Shown here piece by piece: positions 35,982-44,774 of a stretch of DNA of 64,000 bases. The stretch spans positions 1 to 64,000 of the forward strand of contig AMWX01000001.1 in assembly GCA_000307935.1 (NCBI GenBank). The letters run 5' to 3'. The translations under genes were made by a program, and so were the position numbers. A model generated the notes under the pieces. That model was not told the DNA's origin and did no database searches. It saw only the letters and a list, made by a program, of their open reading frames with translations. The stretch is from SAR86 cluster bacterium SAR86E. Lineage in GTDB: Bacteria; Pseudomonadota; Gammaproteobacteria; Magnimaribacterales; D2472. The number at the start of each line of letters is the position of its first letter. The stretch's first letter is position 1.

Positions 35982-36818
35982 TTATTCTTTGGTTGACGAT
36001 TCAATAAGTTCCGTTGAGTAGCCTGAATAAACCTCTATAAATTCTGGATGAGTCAAAATCCAAAATTCATTGTTTTCAATTTTCTTAAAAACAATGGTAG
36101 CTAAGTCTTCTGGAGTCATGCCTTCTTTAACGCCATCGGCAAGCCATTGAGCATTGTTCTTGGCGCTTTCGTGTTGATCAATAGAGGATTTATCAAGATC
36201 TAAGCCAAGGTGATCTCTTTCGATGATGTTGGTTTGAACCAACCCAGGGCAAAGCACAGATACTCCCACTTTGTCATTGTCTGCTAGGTCCTCGTGTAAG
36301 GTTCGGGTTAAGCCGACAACTGCATGCTTAGTGGTTGTATAGGGTGCCAGAGCAGGGCCAACGATGATACCTGCCATGGATGATGTATTGATAATATGAC
36401 AACGCTCTTGGCTGGCAATCATCTCGTCAACAAAGAGATTTAAGCCATAAATTACACTCATTAGATTTACATCAATAATTCGTTGCCAGTTTTTTTGATC
36501 AGCTTTCCACGCTCGACCCTCTAAAAAGATTCCTGCGTTATTAAATAGGAAATGAACTTTACCAAACTCACCCTCAATTTTTTCTTTCGCTTTTGCAAAG
36601 TCTTCTAAGTTAGATACATCACACTGAATGGTCATGGAGGGACACTCTGCCATAAGGCTATGGGTCTCACTTAAACCATCTTCGTTAAGGTCCATTAAGA
36701 CAACATTCATTTGAAGTTTTGCAGCATGCAATGCTAGGCCTCTGCCAATTCCACTGGCAGCACCAGTGATCAAAGCAGTTTTATTTGTAAAAATATCAGC
36801 TTGCAAGATACCCACCAT
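35982..36818 (-). CDS. Short-chain dehydrogenase/reductase
   Basis: Classical SDR of 278 aa: TGAASGIGRGLALHA near 20, LMDLNE at the end of beta-2 (Asp, NAD type), NNAG (about 91), NTSSMAG and YTTTKHA with the Tyr/Lys pair. The C-terminal extension (about 30 residues with FWILTHPEF) is typical of the SDR group sometimes annotated with sterol or 3-oxoacyl substrates. I start at ATG 36818 rather than the TTG one codon upstream. It overlaps the next upstream SDR by 23 nt, and the two are presumably co-translated. Confidence 0.88.
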   Translation of the reverse strand: MVGILQADIFTNKTALITGAASGIGRGLALHAAKLQMNVVLMDLNEDGLSETHSLMAECPSMTIQCDVSNLEDFAKAKEKIEGEFGKVHFLFNNAGIFLEGRAWKADQKNWQRIIDVNLMSVIYGLNLFVDEMIASQERCHIINTSSMAGIIVGPALAPYTTTKHAVVGLTRTLHEDLADNDKVGVSVLCPGLVQTNIIERDHLGLDLDKSSIDQHESAKNNAQWLADGVKEGMTPEDLATIVFKKIENNEFWILTHPEFIEVYSGYSTELIESSTKE

Positions 36819-37560
36819 CAATAGGGTAGTAGGATCCAGTAATATAAGATGCCTCGGATGATGCTAAGAAATAAATTAAGTTGGCTACTTCGTCTGAAGT
36901 TGCAACTCGATTCATGGGAATACGTTGCAGCATGTATTGCATGATGTTTTCATCTTTCATGAGTTCGGTATTCATGGGTGTATCTATGACACCTGGACCA
37001 ATGGCATTTGCTCTGATGTTCATGGTGGCATAGTCTTGTGCAATTGACTTGGTCAAACCCACCACTGCATGCTTCGATGCTGCATAGGGTGCCTGGGCTG
37101 CACTCGCTCTTACTCCCATGATCGAGGCAACATTCACAATTGCTCCTGCATCTATCTTTTGCGCGGTTGCCAGTTTTAAGAACTCTCGACAGGCATAAAA
37201 AGTACCATGCAAATTAATATCGATGGTTCTGTGCCATTCCTCAACTGAATATTGATGTAAAGGGTTTAAGGCCGGGCTAATACCAGCGCAATTAACTAGC
37301 ACATGAGCCGGACGATTATTAGCCTGTAAGTCGGCAAAAACCGTATCTATTTGGGCATGGTTAGTAATATCACAATGTGCAAAATTAACATTGCAAGTAT
37401 CTGATTTTAGGTTATTTACTAATTGATCTCCTGCATCTTTATTGGCATCTAGTATCAGCACTTCATAGCCTTCATATAAAAATCGCTTCACTGCACTCAA
37501 GCCAATGCCTGAGGCACCACCTGTGATTACAGCTAATGGTTGTGTGTTTTTATCTGCCAT
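36796..37560 (-). CDS. Short-chain dehydrogenase/reductase (FabG/HSD-like)
   Basis: Classical SDR of 254 aa: TGGASGIGLSAV (about 12-23), LILDANKD (Asp, NAD), NCAG (about 90), NVASIMG and YAASKHAVVGLTKS with the catalytic Tyr/Lys, and a GPGVIDTPM post-catalytic loop. It ends in the GSYYPIDGGY form typical of FabG-like enzymes. First gene of a two-SDR unit divergent from the acyl-CoA synthetase at 37725, with a 164-bp shared promoter region in which I did not find a firm sigma-70 site. Substrate unknown. Confidence 0.9.
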   Translation of the reverse strand: MADKNTQPLAVITGGASGIGLSAVKRFLYEGYEVLILDANKDAGDQLVNNLKSDTCNVNFAHCDITNHAQIDTVFADLQANNRPAHVLVNCAGISPALNPLHQYSVEEWHRTIDINLHGTFYACREFLKLATAQKIDAGAIVNVASIMGVRASAAQAPYAASKHAVVGLTKSIAQDYATMNIRANAIGPGVIDTPMNTELMKDENIMQYMLQRIPMNRVATSDEVANLIYFLASSEASYITGSYYPIDGGYLAS

Positions 37561-37724
37561 GATCTTTCTATATAAAATTAAGTTATTCCATTGTATCTAA
37601 CCAACTATAACGAATCAGGGGTTTACGAACAATGTTGGAATATTTATCAGAATCATTGACAAAAAAAAACCAGTTGATACTCGTTGATTGATGAATGTAT
37701 TTGTAAGATAGTAAAATCTCAATC

Positions 37725-39386
37725 ATGCATTCTGATAAATACATACAAGCTCTGGTAGACAGCCAATCTTTTTTTGAAATTCATCAAGAAAATGTTCTTG
37801 GTGTAGAAATGGATGTTTTTAAAAATCGACCTAGATCATTGGTTGATTTTATTGAGCTGTCTGCAAGTCATGGCGAAAAACCTTATTTGATCTATCAAGA
37901 TAAAGTTATCAGCTTTACCCAGCATCTAACATTGGTAAAAAAAGCAGCTCATATTTTGCAATCACAACATAATGTTAAGCCTGGAGACAGAGTTGCTATT
38001 TATGCTGCAAATTGCCCTGAATGGATTATATTTTTCTGGGCTACTGTGAGCATTGGTGCGATAGCTTGCGGTTTGAATGGGTGGTGGAAAGGTTCTGAAG
38101 CTATCAAGGCCATCGATGCTGCCGATCCAAATATTATTGTTTGTGATCAAAAACGGTTTGATAGGATTGCTGATCAAGTAAAGCATCCAACCCTCATTTT
38201 TGAAGATTTAGATTTATCTTCATGCGCCGAAGAACTTCAGTCTTTCACCCGCATTGACGAAGATGAGTGTGCTTGTCTTTTATATACCTCAGGTACAACA
38301 GGAACACCGAAGGGTGTGATGACCTCGCATCGATCCATGATTGCTAACTCAACATTGCAAATGCTGCAAGGTGCTGCTGTTTCTCAGCATTCATCAAGCT
38401 ATGGGATTGATTGGTCTAAGAATACACCAACCAGCTTGCTCACATCTCCTTTATTTCATGTTTCAGGTTTATCTGCGGGAGCTGTAACCAGCTTATTTGC
38501 AGGCTCTACAACCCTGGTTTATGACGGAAGATTTCTAGCAGATAAGGTAATTAAATTAATACAAAAATTTAGCGTTACTTCTTGGGGTGGAGCTGTTCCT
38601 ACAGCGCTTAAGAGATTGTTGGATGAGGCTGAAGCAAAAAACTTAACTCTTGAGAGTGTATTGGTTGTTGGTGGCGGAGGAGCTCCCATGCCTCCTGAAC
38701 TAATCGAAAGAACAAAAGGAGTTTTTCCCAATTCTGAGTATAGTTTTGGTTACGGTTATGGGCTTACTGAATCAGGTGCTATTACTATTATTAATTGGGG
38801 TGAAGCACTCAAAGCAGAACCTGCTTCACCAGGCCAACCAATGCCAAGCATTAAAATTGAATTAAGGGATGAAGAGGGTAAGTTAATTACGGCGAATTCC
38901 GTAGAAGGTGAAATACACATTCAGAGTCCATCGGTAATGCTGGGCTATTACAACAACCCAGAAGCATCTGCTGCTGCTCTGACCAATGATCGATGGTTGC
39001 GAACAGGAGACTGGGGCTACAAGAAAGGTTCGCTGTACTTCATCTCATCAAGACGGACAGATCTGATTTTAAGAGGTGCTGAGAATGTTTACCCTCAAGA
39101 AATTGAATTAATTTTAGATTCTCACAAGGATATTGAGGAATCAGCTGTGATAGGTATACCTCATGATGATTTGGGCCAAGAAGTGATGGCGATAGTATCG
39201 ACTAAAAATTCTCAGTTGAGCGATTCTCAATTATCAGCATGGGTTGGTAAAGATCTAGCAGATTTTAAAGTGCCTTCAAAATGGAAAATGATTAATACAC
39301 CTTTGCCTAGAAATGCTTCCGGAAAATTAATGAAACATGTTTTAATAGATACATCTAAAAATACAATGGTTGAAGAAGATGAGTGA
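37725..39386 (+). CDS. Acyl-CoA synthetase (AMP-forming)
   Basis: Third class I adenylate-forming ligase of the window, 553 aa. Motifs: YTSGTTGTPKGVMTS (about 189-203), GYGYGLTESGA (about 343), GDWGYKKGSLYFI (A7), RRTDLILRGAENVYPQEIE (hinge) and a terminal NASGKLMKH Lys. It is first in a tight plus-strand operon (8-nt overlap with the next gene) that continues through DUF35, thiolase-fold and crotonase genes, so it probably activates the acid that this module degrades. Confidence 0.93.
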   Translation: MHSDKYIQALVDSQSFFEIHQENVLGVEMDVFKNRPRSLVDFIELSASHGEKPYLIYQDKVISFTQHLTLVKKAAHILQSQHNVKPGDRVAIYAANCPEWIIFFWATVSIGAIACGLNGWWKGSEAIKAIDAADPNIIVCDQKRFDRIADQVKHPTLIFEDLDLSSCAEELQSFTRIDEDECACLLYTSGTTGTPKGVMTSHRSMIANSTLQMLQGAAVSQHSSSYGIDWSKNTPTSLLTSPLFHVSGLSAGAVTSLFAGSTTLVYDGRFLADKVIKLIQKFSVTSWGGAVPTALKRLLDEAEAKNLTLESVLVVGGGGAPMPPELIERTKGVFPNSEYSFGYGYGLTESGAITIINWGEALKAEPASPGQPMPSIKIELRDEEGKLITANSVEGEIHIQSPSVMLGYYNNPEASAAALTNDRWLRTGDWGYKKGSLYFISSRRTDLILRGAENVYPQEIELILDSHKDIEESAVIGIPHDDLGQEVMAIVSTKNSQLSDSQLSAWVGKDLADFKVPSKWKMINTPLPRNASGKLMKHVLIDTSKNTMVEEDE

Positions 39387-39825
39387 TTCAAAAGATTTGC
39401 TAAGAGCTCCCTTTGAGCTTGCGTATAACTATAAGCGCTCAAATGGGCCTGTAATGTCTAAGTTTTTTGAGGCTCTAGGAGAGCAAAAAATTTTAGGAAC
39501 AAAAAGTAGTACTGGGAAAGTTTTTTCGCCCGCTGCTGAATTTGACCCTGATACTCATGAGTCTTTAAATGATATGGTTGAAGTTGGTCCCGGAGGATCA
39601 GTTGAATCGTTTAGTTGGATTGAAGCCCCACAAAATCATCATTTAATCAAAGAGCCATTTGCCTTTGCTTTAATAAAACTTGATGGAGCTGACTCCTCTA
39701 TGCTGCACATGATTACGGATTGTAATGAAGCAGATTTGAGTATCGGTACAAGAGTGACAGCTGCATGGTCTGAAACTACAACAAAAAGAATTACAGATAT
39801 AAAATTTTTTACTTTAGAAAAATGA
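39379..39825 (+). CDS. DUF35 OB-fold protein with degenerate zinc ribbon
   Basis: A 148-aa protein of the DUF35/OB-fold family found beside thiolase-superfamily enzymes. The OB-fold part is recognisable (VESFSWIEAP, PFAFALIKLDGADSSMLHMI, GTRVTAAWSE), but the N-terminal rubredoxin-like segment has GTKSSTGKVFSPAAEF where CPKC...C..C is expected; the Cys residues are gone. It starts at ATG 39379 within the synthetase gene and overlaps the second DUF35 gene by 4 nt. It likely partners one of the two thiolase-fold proteins downstream. Confidence 0.82.
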   Translation: MSDSKDLLRAPFELAYNYKRSNGPVMSKFFEALGEQKILGTKSSTGKVFSPAAEFDPDTHESLNDMVEVGPGGSVESFSWIEAPQNHHLIKEPFAFALIKLDGADSSMLHMITDCNEADLSIGTRVTAAWSETTTKRITDIKFFTLEK

Positions 39826-40322
39826 GCACAGAAGATACACCAAAAGATTATTCGGAATCACCCATTAATTTAGAATATTTCTATACAGCTGGTTCAGCCA
39901 CGACCAGGTTTTTAAATCAGGTTAAAGAAGGCAATATTGTTGGCCAGGGTTGTCCAAAATGTAAAGCAGTTTACGTTCCCCCAAGAGGGAGTTGTCCAAG
40001 ATGTGGAGTTGCAACCGACATAGAGGTTCCACTGACTGATAAAGGCTGCATAGAATCATTTACTGTAGTGCACATTCCTATTCCAGGAAATCCTATCGTG
40101 CCTCCTTATGTTTGCGCGATGATTAGATTGGACGGAGCGAACATATCATTTTTACATCTTATTCAAGATGTTGATATTGAGAACATAAGAATAGGCATGC
40201 GCATTCAGGCTGTTTGGAAGCCTAAAGAAGAGTGGACTCATTCTTTAGAGAATATTAAATGGTTTGCTCCTATCGATGAACCAGATGTAGATGTTGCAAC
40301 ATTGAGGTTCCAAGAATCATGA
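39822..40322 (+). CDS. DUF35 zinc-ribbon/OB-fold protein
   Basis: Second DUF35 protein, 166 aa, with an intact zinc ribbon: GCPKCKAVYVPPRGSCPRCG (about 45-64), then the OB-fold strands (IESFTVVHIPIPG, YVCAMIRLDGANISFLHLI, GMRIQAVWKPKEEW). In characterised steroid-degrading systems such proteins or domains (ChsH2 C-domain, the Ltp2 partner) bind thiolase-fold aldolases or act as CoA-ester scaffolds. The order synthetase - DUF35 - DUF35 - thiolase - thiolase, with 4-nt overlaps throughout, suggests stoichiometric complexes. Confidence 0.9.
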   Translation: MSTEDTPKDYSESPINLEYFYTAGSATTRFLNQVKEGNIVGQGCPKCKAVYVPPRGSCPRCGVATDIEVPLTDKGCIESFTVVHIPIPGNPIVPPYVCAMIRLDGANISFLHLIQDVDIENIRIGMRIQAVWKPKEEWTHSLENIKWFAPIDEPDVDVATLRFQES

Positions 40323-41374
40323 AAAGAGTTGCCATCGTTGGGTATGCTCAACATCCAATATTAAAAAATGCGGGAGCGTTGAATGAGGTTGAGCTCATCA
40401 TGCCGGTGGTGCATCAGCTATTTAATGATTTGGGTATCAGCCAAAAGGATATTGATTTTACCTGTTCTGGTAGTTGTGACTATCTTCAAGGTGCGGCTTT
40501 TGCCTTTGTGGAGGGTTTATCTGCTATTCAAACCAATCCACCAATTAAAGAATCTCATGTAGAAATGGATGCAGCATGGGCCATGTATGAATCAATGCTA
40601 AAAATTCAAATGGGTGATGCTGAGACAGCCCTGATATATGGGTTTGGTAAATCATCTCCGGGAGATTTGGATGCAATTATTTCTTTACAAATGGATCCTT
40701 ATTATATTTCTCCTCTATGGCCTGACCGAGTTAGTTTAGCGGCTCTTCAAGCCAGAGTTCTGCTTGACCAAAATGTCATTACCTCAGAGCAAATGCTCGC
40801 TTCAGTTATTGAAGCAAGAGCTAACTCAAAAAATAATAAGAATGCCTTAATCACTGACTTAATTGATGAGGCAGATTATTTAAAGAATGAAATGGTATCC
40901 TCTCCATTAAATAAGTTAGATTGCCCACCAATTTCAGACGGTTCCTCTGCGATGATTATTGCATCAGAAGAAAAAGCTTATGAATTTACAGATCATCCTA
41001 TTTGGATAGAGGGCATTGATCATAGAATTGAATCATCAAACCTAGGCTCTAGGAATCTTGCTACTTCTGACACTTTGCAAGCTTCAATGAACCAATTAAA
41101 TTTAAAAAATATAAAGTTTGATGTTGCTGAATTGCATACCCAGTTTAGTCATGAACTACCTTTTTTAAAATCTTTATTAAATCTTCAAGATGTTCCAACC
41201 AATCTTTCAGGCGGTCCATTGGTTGGAAATGTAATGATGTGCGCAGGGCTTGATGCAATCGGCAAGACTTATGAGTCACTTAAAGACAATCAATTTACTC
41301 ATGGCTTGGCTCACGCAACTTCTGGACCTTGTCTCCAACACAACATGTTAGTTCATTTGGAGACACAGAAATGA
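40319..41374 (+). CDS. Thiolase-fold protein lacking the nucleophilic Cys (lipid-transfer/Ltp-like)
   Basis: Thiolase superfamily, 351 aa. The N-terminal MKRVAIVGYAQHP and the C-terminal NLSGGPLVGNVMMCAGLDAIGK and HATSGPCLQHN stretches (each quoted in part of a longer match) are family features. At the place of the reactive Cys the sequence reads SHVEMDAAWAMYE, with no Cys. That argues against ordinary thiolysis and for an Ltp2-like retro-aldolase or non-thiolytic partner. The overlap with both neighbours is 4 nt. It resembles proteins encoded next to DUF35 genes in actinobacterial cholesterol regulons. Confidence 0.85.
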   Translation: MKRVAIVGYAQHPILKNAGALNEVELIMPVVHQLFNDLGISQKDIDFTCSGSCDYLQGAAFAFVEGLSAIQTNPPIKESHVEMDAAWAMYESMLKIQMGDAETALIYGFGKSSPGDLDAIISLQMDPYYISPLWPDRVSLAALQARVLLDQNVITSEQMLASVIEARANSKNNKNALITDLIDEADYLKNEMVSSPLNKLDCPPISDGSSAMIIASEEKAYEFTDHPIWIEGIDHRIESSNLGSRNLATSDTLQASMNQLNLKNIKFDVAELHTQFSHELPFLKSLLNLQDVPTNLSGGPLVGNVMMCAGLDAIGKTYESLKDNQFTHGLAHATSGPCLQHNMLVHLETQK

Positions 41375-42519
41375 TTCAAGCTGGCGTCATAGGAGTTGGG
41401 CAGACAAAATACGATGCTAAGAGACGTGATGTTTCCATGGCTGGATTAGTTAGAGAAGCCATAGACAATGCAATGTTAGCAGCCAATCTCGAATGGGATG
41501 CTATTGATGCTGTGATCTTAGGTAAAGCTCCAGATATGTTTGAAGGCGTCATCATGCCAGAATTATATTTAGCTGATGCAATTGGAGCTGTGGGCAAGCC
41601 TGTATTGCGAGTTCATACCGCTGGCAGTGTTGGGGGAAGCACCGCAGTGATTGCTGCATCGCATGTTTGTTCTGGTCAGTTTAAGACAGTGCTGACAGTA
41701 ACTTTTGAAAAACAATCTGAATCCAATGCTACATGGGCCTTATCACCTAGATATCCATACTCTCCGCATATTAATGCTGGAGCCGGTGGTTACTTTGCTC
41801 CTTTCATCAGGGAATACATTCGTAGATATGAGGCACCTGAGCATATTGGTTGGAAAGTTGCAGCCAAGGATCGCCAAAATGCACTAAAAAACCCATTAGC
41901 TCATCTCCACATTCCTGGTATCGATGAAAAAATGGTAAGTGACACCCCCATGCTCTGGGAGCCTTTGCGCTATCTTGAAAGCTGCCCATCTTCCGATGGT
42001 GCATGTGCGATGGTCATTACCGCACAAGATCAAGTTGGCTCAAGAAACGTTGCATGGATTAAAGGTATGGCCGTCAGATCAGAAGGCACTTTGTCAGCCG
42101 GTAGAGATGAAGTAAATCCTCAAGCTGGAATTGATTGCGCAAAAGATATTTACAATCAAGCAGGTATTCAAAACCCATTTAATGATATTGATTGTGCTGA
42201 GATCTATGTCCCATTTTCCTGGTATGAGCCAATGTGGTTAGAGAACCTAGGATTTTGTGATTTAGGAGAAGGTTGGAAGCTAACAGATAAAGATGCAACT
42301 GCAATTGATGGTGAGCTTCCATTTAATATGTCTGGTGGAGTTTTATCCTCTAATCCAATTGGTGCATCTGGGATGATTAGATTTGGTGAGGCTGCACTTC
42401 AAGTCATGGGATTGGCAGAGGATCATCAAGTTGAAGATGCTAAAGTTGCAATGGGTCATGCATATGGCGGTGCCGCACAATTTTTTGCTATGTGGATTGT
42501 TTCATCAACACTTGACTAG
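41371..42519 (+). CDS. Thiolase-fold protein, SCP-x/Ltp-like, second of pair
   Basis: Thiolase superfamily, 382 aa from the ATG at 41371 (ATGA junction with its neighbour). Start IQAGVIGVGQTKY and a C-terminal NMSGGVLSSNPIGASGMIR block plus GHAYGGAAQFFAMWI fit SCP-x/Ltp-type thiolases. The nucleophile position reads HTAGSVGGSTAVIAA, with Ser in place of Cys. With its neighbour it forms a tandem pair like ltp3/ltp4 of mycobacteria. The likely role is C-C cleavage of a CoA-linked intermediate together with the DUF35 proteins, by family analogy. Confidence 0.87.
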   Translation: MIQAGVIGVGQTKYDAKRRDVSMAGLVREAIDNAMLAANLEWDAIDAVILGKAPDMFEGVIMPELYLADAIGAVGKPVLRVHTAGSVGGSTAVIAASHVCSGQFKTVLTVTFEKQSESNATWALSPRYPYSPHINAGAGGYFAPFIREYIRRYEAPEHIGWKVAAKDRQNALKNPLAHLHIPGIDEKMVSDTPMLWEPLRYLESCPSSDGACAMVITAQDQVGSRNVAWIKGMAVRSEGTLSAGRDEVNPQAGIDCAKDIYNQAGIQNPFNDIDCAEIYVPFSWYEPMWLENLGFCDLGEGWKLTDKDATAIDGELPFNMSGGVLSSNPIGASGMIRFGEAALQVMGLAEDHQVEDAKVAMGHAYGGAAQFFAMWIVSSTLD

Positions 42520-42532
42520 TTAGGAGAATCTT

Positions 42533-43330
42533 ATGAATACAGATCACGCAATAGTAGAAGAAAAAGGTCATATTATGGTGATCACACTTAATCGACCTGA
42601 AAAGCGGAATGCATTGAGCCCTGGGATGCTTGTAACTATTTATGAAGCTTGGAGAAAGCTTGATGAAGATCCTAATTTACGTTGTGCAGTTTTAACCGGA
42701 GCTGGTGGAACCTTTTGCTCTGGGGCTGATCTAAGCGCCATGAAAGATGGAAATGAAGATTCTGACATGATGGAGAGGCTTAAAGAGATTCCTGATTTAC
42801 ATTGGCAATCCTTGCTTAGACATAACAGACCAACTAAACCAATCATTGCTGCCGTTGAAGGCTTTGCTCTTGCTGGCGGGACAGAAATTTTACAAGGAAC
42901 TGATATAAGAGTTGCTGGCAAAAGCGCAGTATTTGGTTTATCTGAACCACTCAGAGGCCTTTTCCCATTAGGTGGTTCTACTGTAAGACTGAGACGACAA
43001 ATTCCATACACTCTTGCAGCGGAGGCTTTGTTAACAGGCAGGCGAATTTCGTCCGATGAAGCCTTAAGATTTGGCTTGATTGGTCACGTTGTAGAGGACG
43101 GAAGCGCATTAGAAAAAGCTATGGAGATTGCTGAAACTGTAAGTGAAAATGCTCCTTTGTCTATTCAGGCTATTGTTAAATCACTTCGTGAGATTGATGA
43201 AAGCTATACAGAGGCTGAGGCTTTAGAAAAAGAACTTGAAATAGGCCAACCAATTTTTTCTACAGAAGACATGATGGAAGGATTGACCGCATTTGCTGAG
43301 AAAAGAAAACCAAATTTTAAAGGCAAGTGA
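42533..43330 (+). CDS. Enoyl-CoA hydratase (crotonase family)
   Basis: Crotonase-fold hydratase, 265 aa. It has LNRPEKRNALS, the oxyanion loop GTFCSGADLSAM (about 59-70), and both catalytic Glu positions: GGTEI (about 119) and FGLSEPLRGLFP (about 139). These match the Glu pair of hydratases, so hydratase activity is plausible. A good RBS (TAGGAG, 5-9 nt upstream) precedes the ATG, and there is a 13-nt gap to the thiolase gene. It overlaps the next gene (GTGA). Confidence 0.9.
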   Translation: MNTDHAIVEEKGHIMVITLNRPEKRNALSPGMLVTIYEAWRKLDEDPNLRCAVLTGAGGTFCSGADLSAMKDGNEDSDMMERLKEIPDLHWQSLLRHNRPTKPIIAAVEGFALAGGTEILQGTDIRVAGKSAVFGLSEPLRGLFPLGGSTVRLRRQIPYTLAAEALLTGRRISSDEALRFGLIGHVVEDGSALEKAMEIAETVSENAPLSIQAIVKSLREIDESYTEAEALEKELEIGQPIFSTEDMMEGLTAFAEKRKPNFKGK

Positions 43331-44070
43331 GTAAACTTTTAGTAGAAACCAATGAGGGTGTTCGTACCCTTATATTCAATCGTCCTGAGACGAAAAATGC
43401 ATTTGATGCAGAATTATGGGGTCTTTTTAGAGACGCATTAAATTCTGCCAGTGATGATTCAGACATTTCTTCAGTAGTGGTCACAGGATCCTCGAATACT
43501 TTTTCATCCGGCGTTGATTTAAGCAGCATGATGGGAGATGGTGGCGCTGAATATGAAGAGCCCTTTGAAACCTGTATTGACGCATTGATTAATTTTAAAA
43601 AGCCGTTAATTGGAGCTGTTGAGGGCGCAGCTGTAGGAGGCGGCGCAACAATTCTTTTGCATTTTGATGCTGTTTTCATTTCTTCTAATGCAAAGATCAA
43701 ATATCCATTCTCTGATTTAGGATTGGCTCCTGAAGTGGGCAGTTCTTTTTTGCTTTTTCAATCTCTCGGATATCAACAAGCTGCACAACTACTATTTGAA
43801 TCTCAGCCAATAGATGGCAATAGATATCATGAGCTAGGTTTAGCTAAATATGTTGGTGAGGATTTTTTAGATAAAGCTTATAAATACGCTCATATGCTCA
43901 AAGAACAATCACTAAGTTCAATCATTGAAACTAAAGCTATATTGAAAGCATTCATGCAAGAAGATCTTGCTAAATCTAGATCCATGGAAACTGCTGCTAT
44001 GAAAAAGCTATTTGGCTCAGAGGACAATATAAAAGCAGTAGAAAAATTTTTTGCCAAAAATAAAAAATAA
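43327..44070 (+). CDS. Crotonase-family enoyl-CoA isomerase-like protein
   Basis: Second crotonase-fold protein, 247 aa, starting GTG at 43327. LIFNRPETKNAFD and NTFSSGVDLSSM are conserved, but the first hydratase Glu is Thr (GGGATI) and the second is Asp (FSDLG). Instead it has LAPEVGSSFLL, which matches the PE-x-x-SS catalytic Glu of delta3,delta2-enoyl-CoA isomerases (ECI/PECI). So double-bond shifting is more likely than hydration; this rests on motif reading. Confidence 0.82.
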   Translation: MSKLLVETNEGVRTLIFNRPETKNAFDAELWGLFRDALNSASDDSDISSVVVTGSSNTFSSGVDLSSMMGDGGAEYEEPFETCIDALINFKKPLIGAVEGAAVGGGATILLHFDAVFISSNAKIKYPFSDLGLAPEVGSSFLLFQSLGYQQAAQLLFESQPIDGNRYHELGLAKYVGEDFLDKAYKYAHMLKEQSLSSIIETKAILKAFMQEDLAKSRSMETAAMKKLFGSEDNIKAVEKFFAKNKK

Positions 44071-44072
44071 TT

Positions 44073-44579
44073 ATGTCATTTGAAAAAATCCAACTCTTTT
44101 TAGAAACTAACCCTGAGTATGGGTGGGTGCTTGTTTTCTTCTTTGGTTTTATGGAATCAATGATTATTACTGGAAGCTTTATGCCAAGCGCTGTTCTTTT
44201 TTCTTTATGCATTTACCTTTACAACATTGAATTGCTAACTCTGCCTTGGATCTGCGGTATTGCCTTGCTTGGTTCGCACGTGGGTGATGTATGCGGATTT
44301 TTAGTTGGAAAATCTATTGGTCCACGCCTTCTTAGCTCAAAGTTTATGCAAAAACGCCAAAAACCTATTAATAAAACCCAAGAATTTTTAGAACGTTTTG
44401 GTCCCTATACTGTCTTGGTTGGAAGATTTATCCCGGCAATACGTCCCTTAGTTCCTTTTTTACTAGGAATTACTGATTTAAGGTTAAAAAGATTTTATGT
44501 GGCTGATGTCATAGCTTGTACATTATGGGCCATTGCTCTAGCCTTGCTTGTGGTATCAGTAGGCTCTATATTTAAATAA
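44073..44579 (+). CDS. DedA family membrane protein
   Basis: Inner-membrane protein of the DedA/SNARE-associated family (proposed lipid-carrier flippases or envelope homeostasis factors), 168 aa. Visible motifs are FFGFMESM...PSAVLF (the E...P region), GDVCGFLVGKSIG (G-x-x-x-G-Y/F-x-x-G), and FGPYTVLVGRFIPAIRPLVPFLLG, the conserved Arg-rich stretch (about 109-133, shown in part). Four to five TM helices. It begins 2 nt after the isomerase gene but is functionally unrelated as far as can be seen. Confidence 0.9.
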   Translation: MSFEKIQLFLETNPEYGWVLVFFFGFMESMIITGSFMPSAVLFSLCIYLYNIELLTLPWICGIALLGSHVGDVCGFLVGKSIGPRLLSSKFMQKRQKPINKTQEFLERFGPYTVLVGRFIPAIRPLVPFLLGITDLRLKRFYVADVIACTLWAIALALLVVSVGSIFK

Positions 44580-44581
44580 TT

Positions 44582-44770
44582 ATGATTACATTAATAATAT
44601 TATTCTTATCCATTGTTGCGCTTTTATTTTTAGTACAACAACTATTAAAAAACTCTCCTCAAGGAAAATTTTTAAAATCCCTAAGAGACTTACTATTGAT
44701 TGTCTTGGCATTAGGCATCACTACTGGTGTATTTTATGTAGGTTTTAGATTGATTCGATTTCTTATTTAG
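44582..44770 (+). CDS. Small two-TM membrane protein
   Basis: A 62-aa protein with two hydrophobic helices (about 2-20 and 37-58) and a short basic link ([18 protein letters not shown]). It sits 2 nt after dedA and 4 nt before the HIT gene, so it is read in the same operon. I do not recognise a family. Confidence 0.6.
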   Translation: MITLIILFLSIVALLFLVQQLLKNSPQGKFLKSLRDLLLIVLALGITTGVFYVGFRLIRFLI

Positions 44771-44774
44771 ATTT

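Noticed and set aside
37656-37681. TTGACA...GATACT as promoter of the acyl-CoA synthetase
   Set aside because: The spacer is only 14 nt and no better -10 lies at 16-18 nt, so it was not listed.
40319-42519. Plain acetyl-CoA acetyltransferases of beta-oxidation
   Set aside because: The Cys nucleophile is absent from both and the DUF35 partners are not part of normal beta-oxidation; Ltp-like is a better label.
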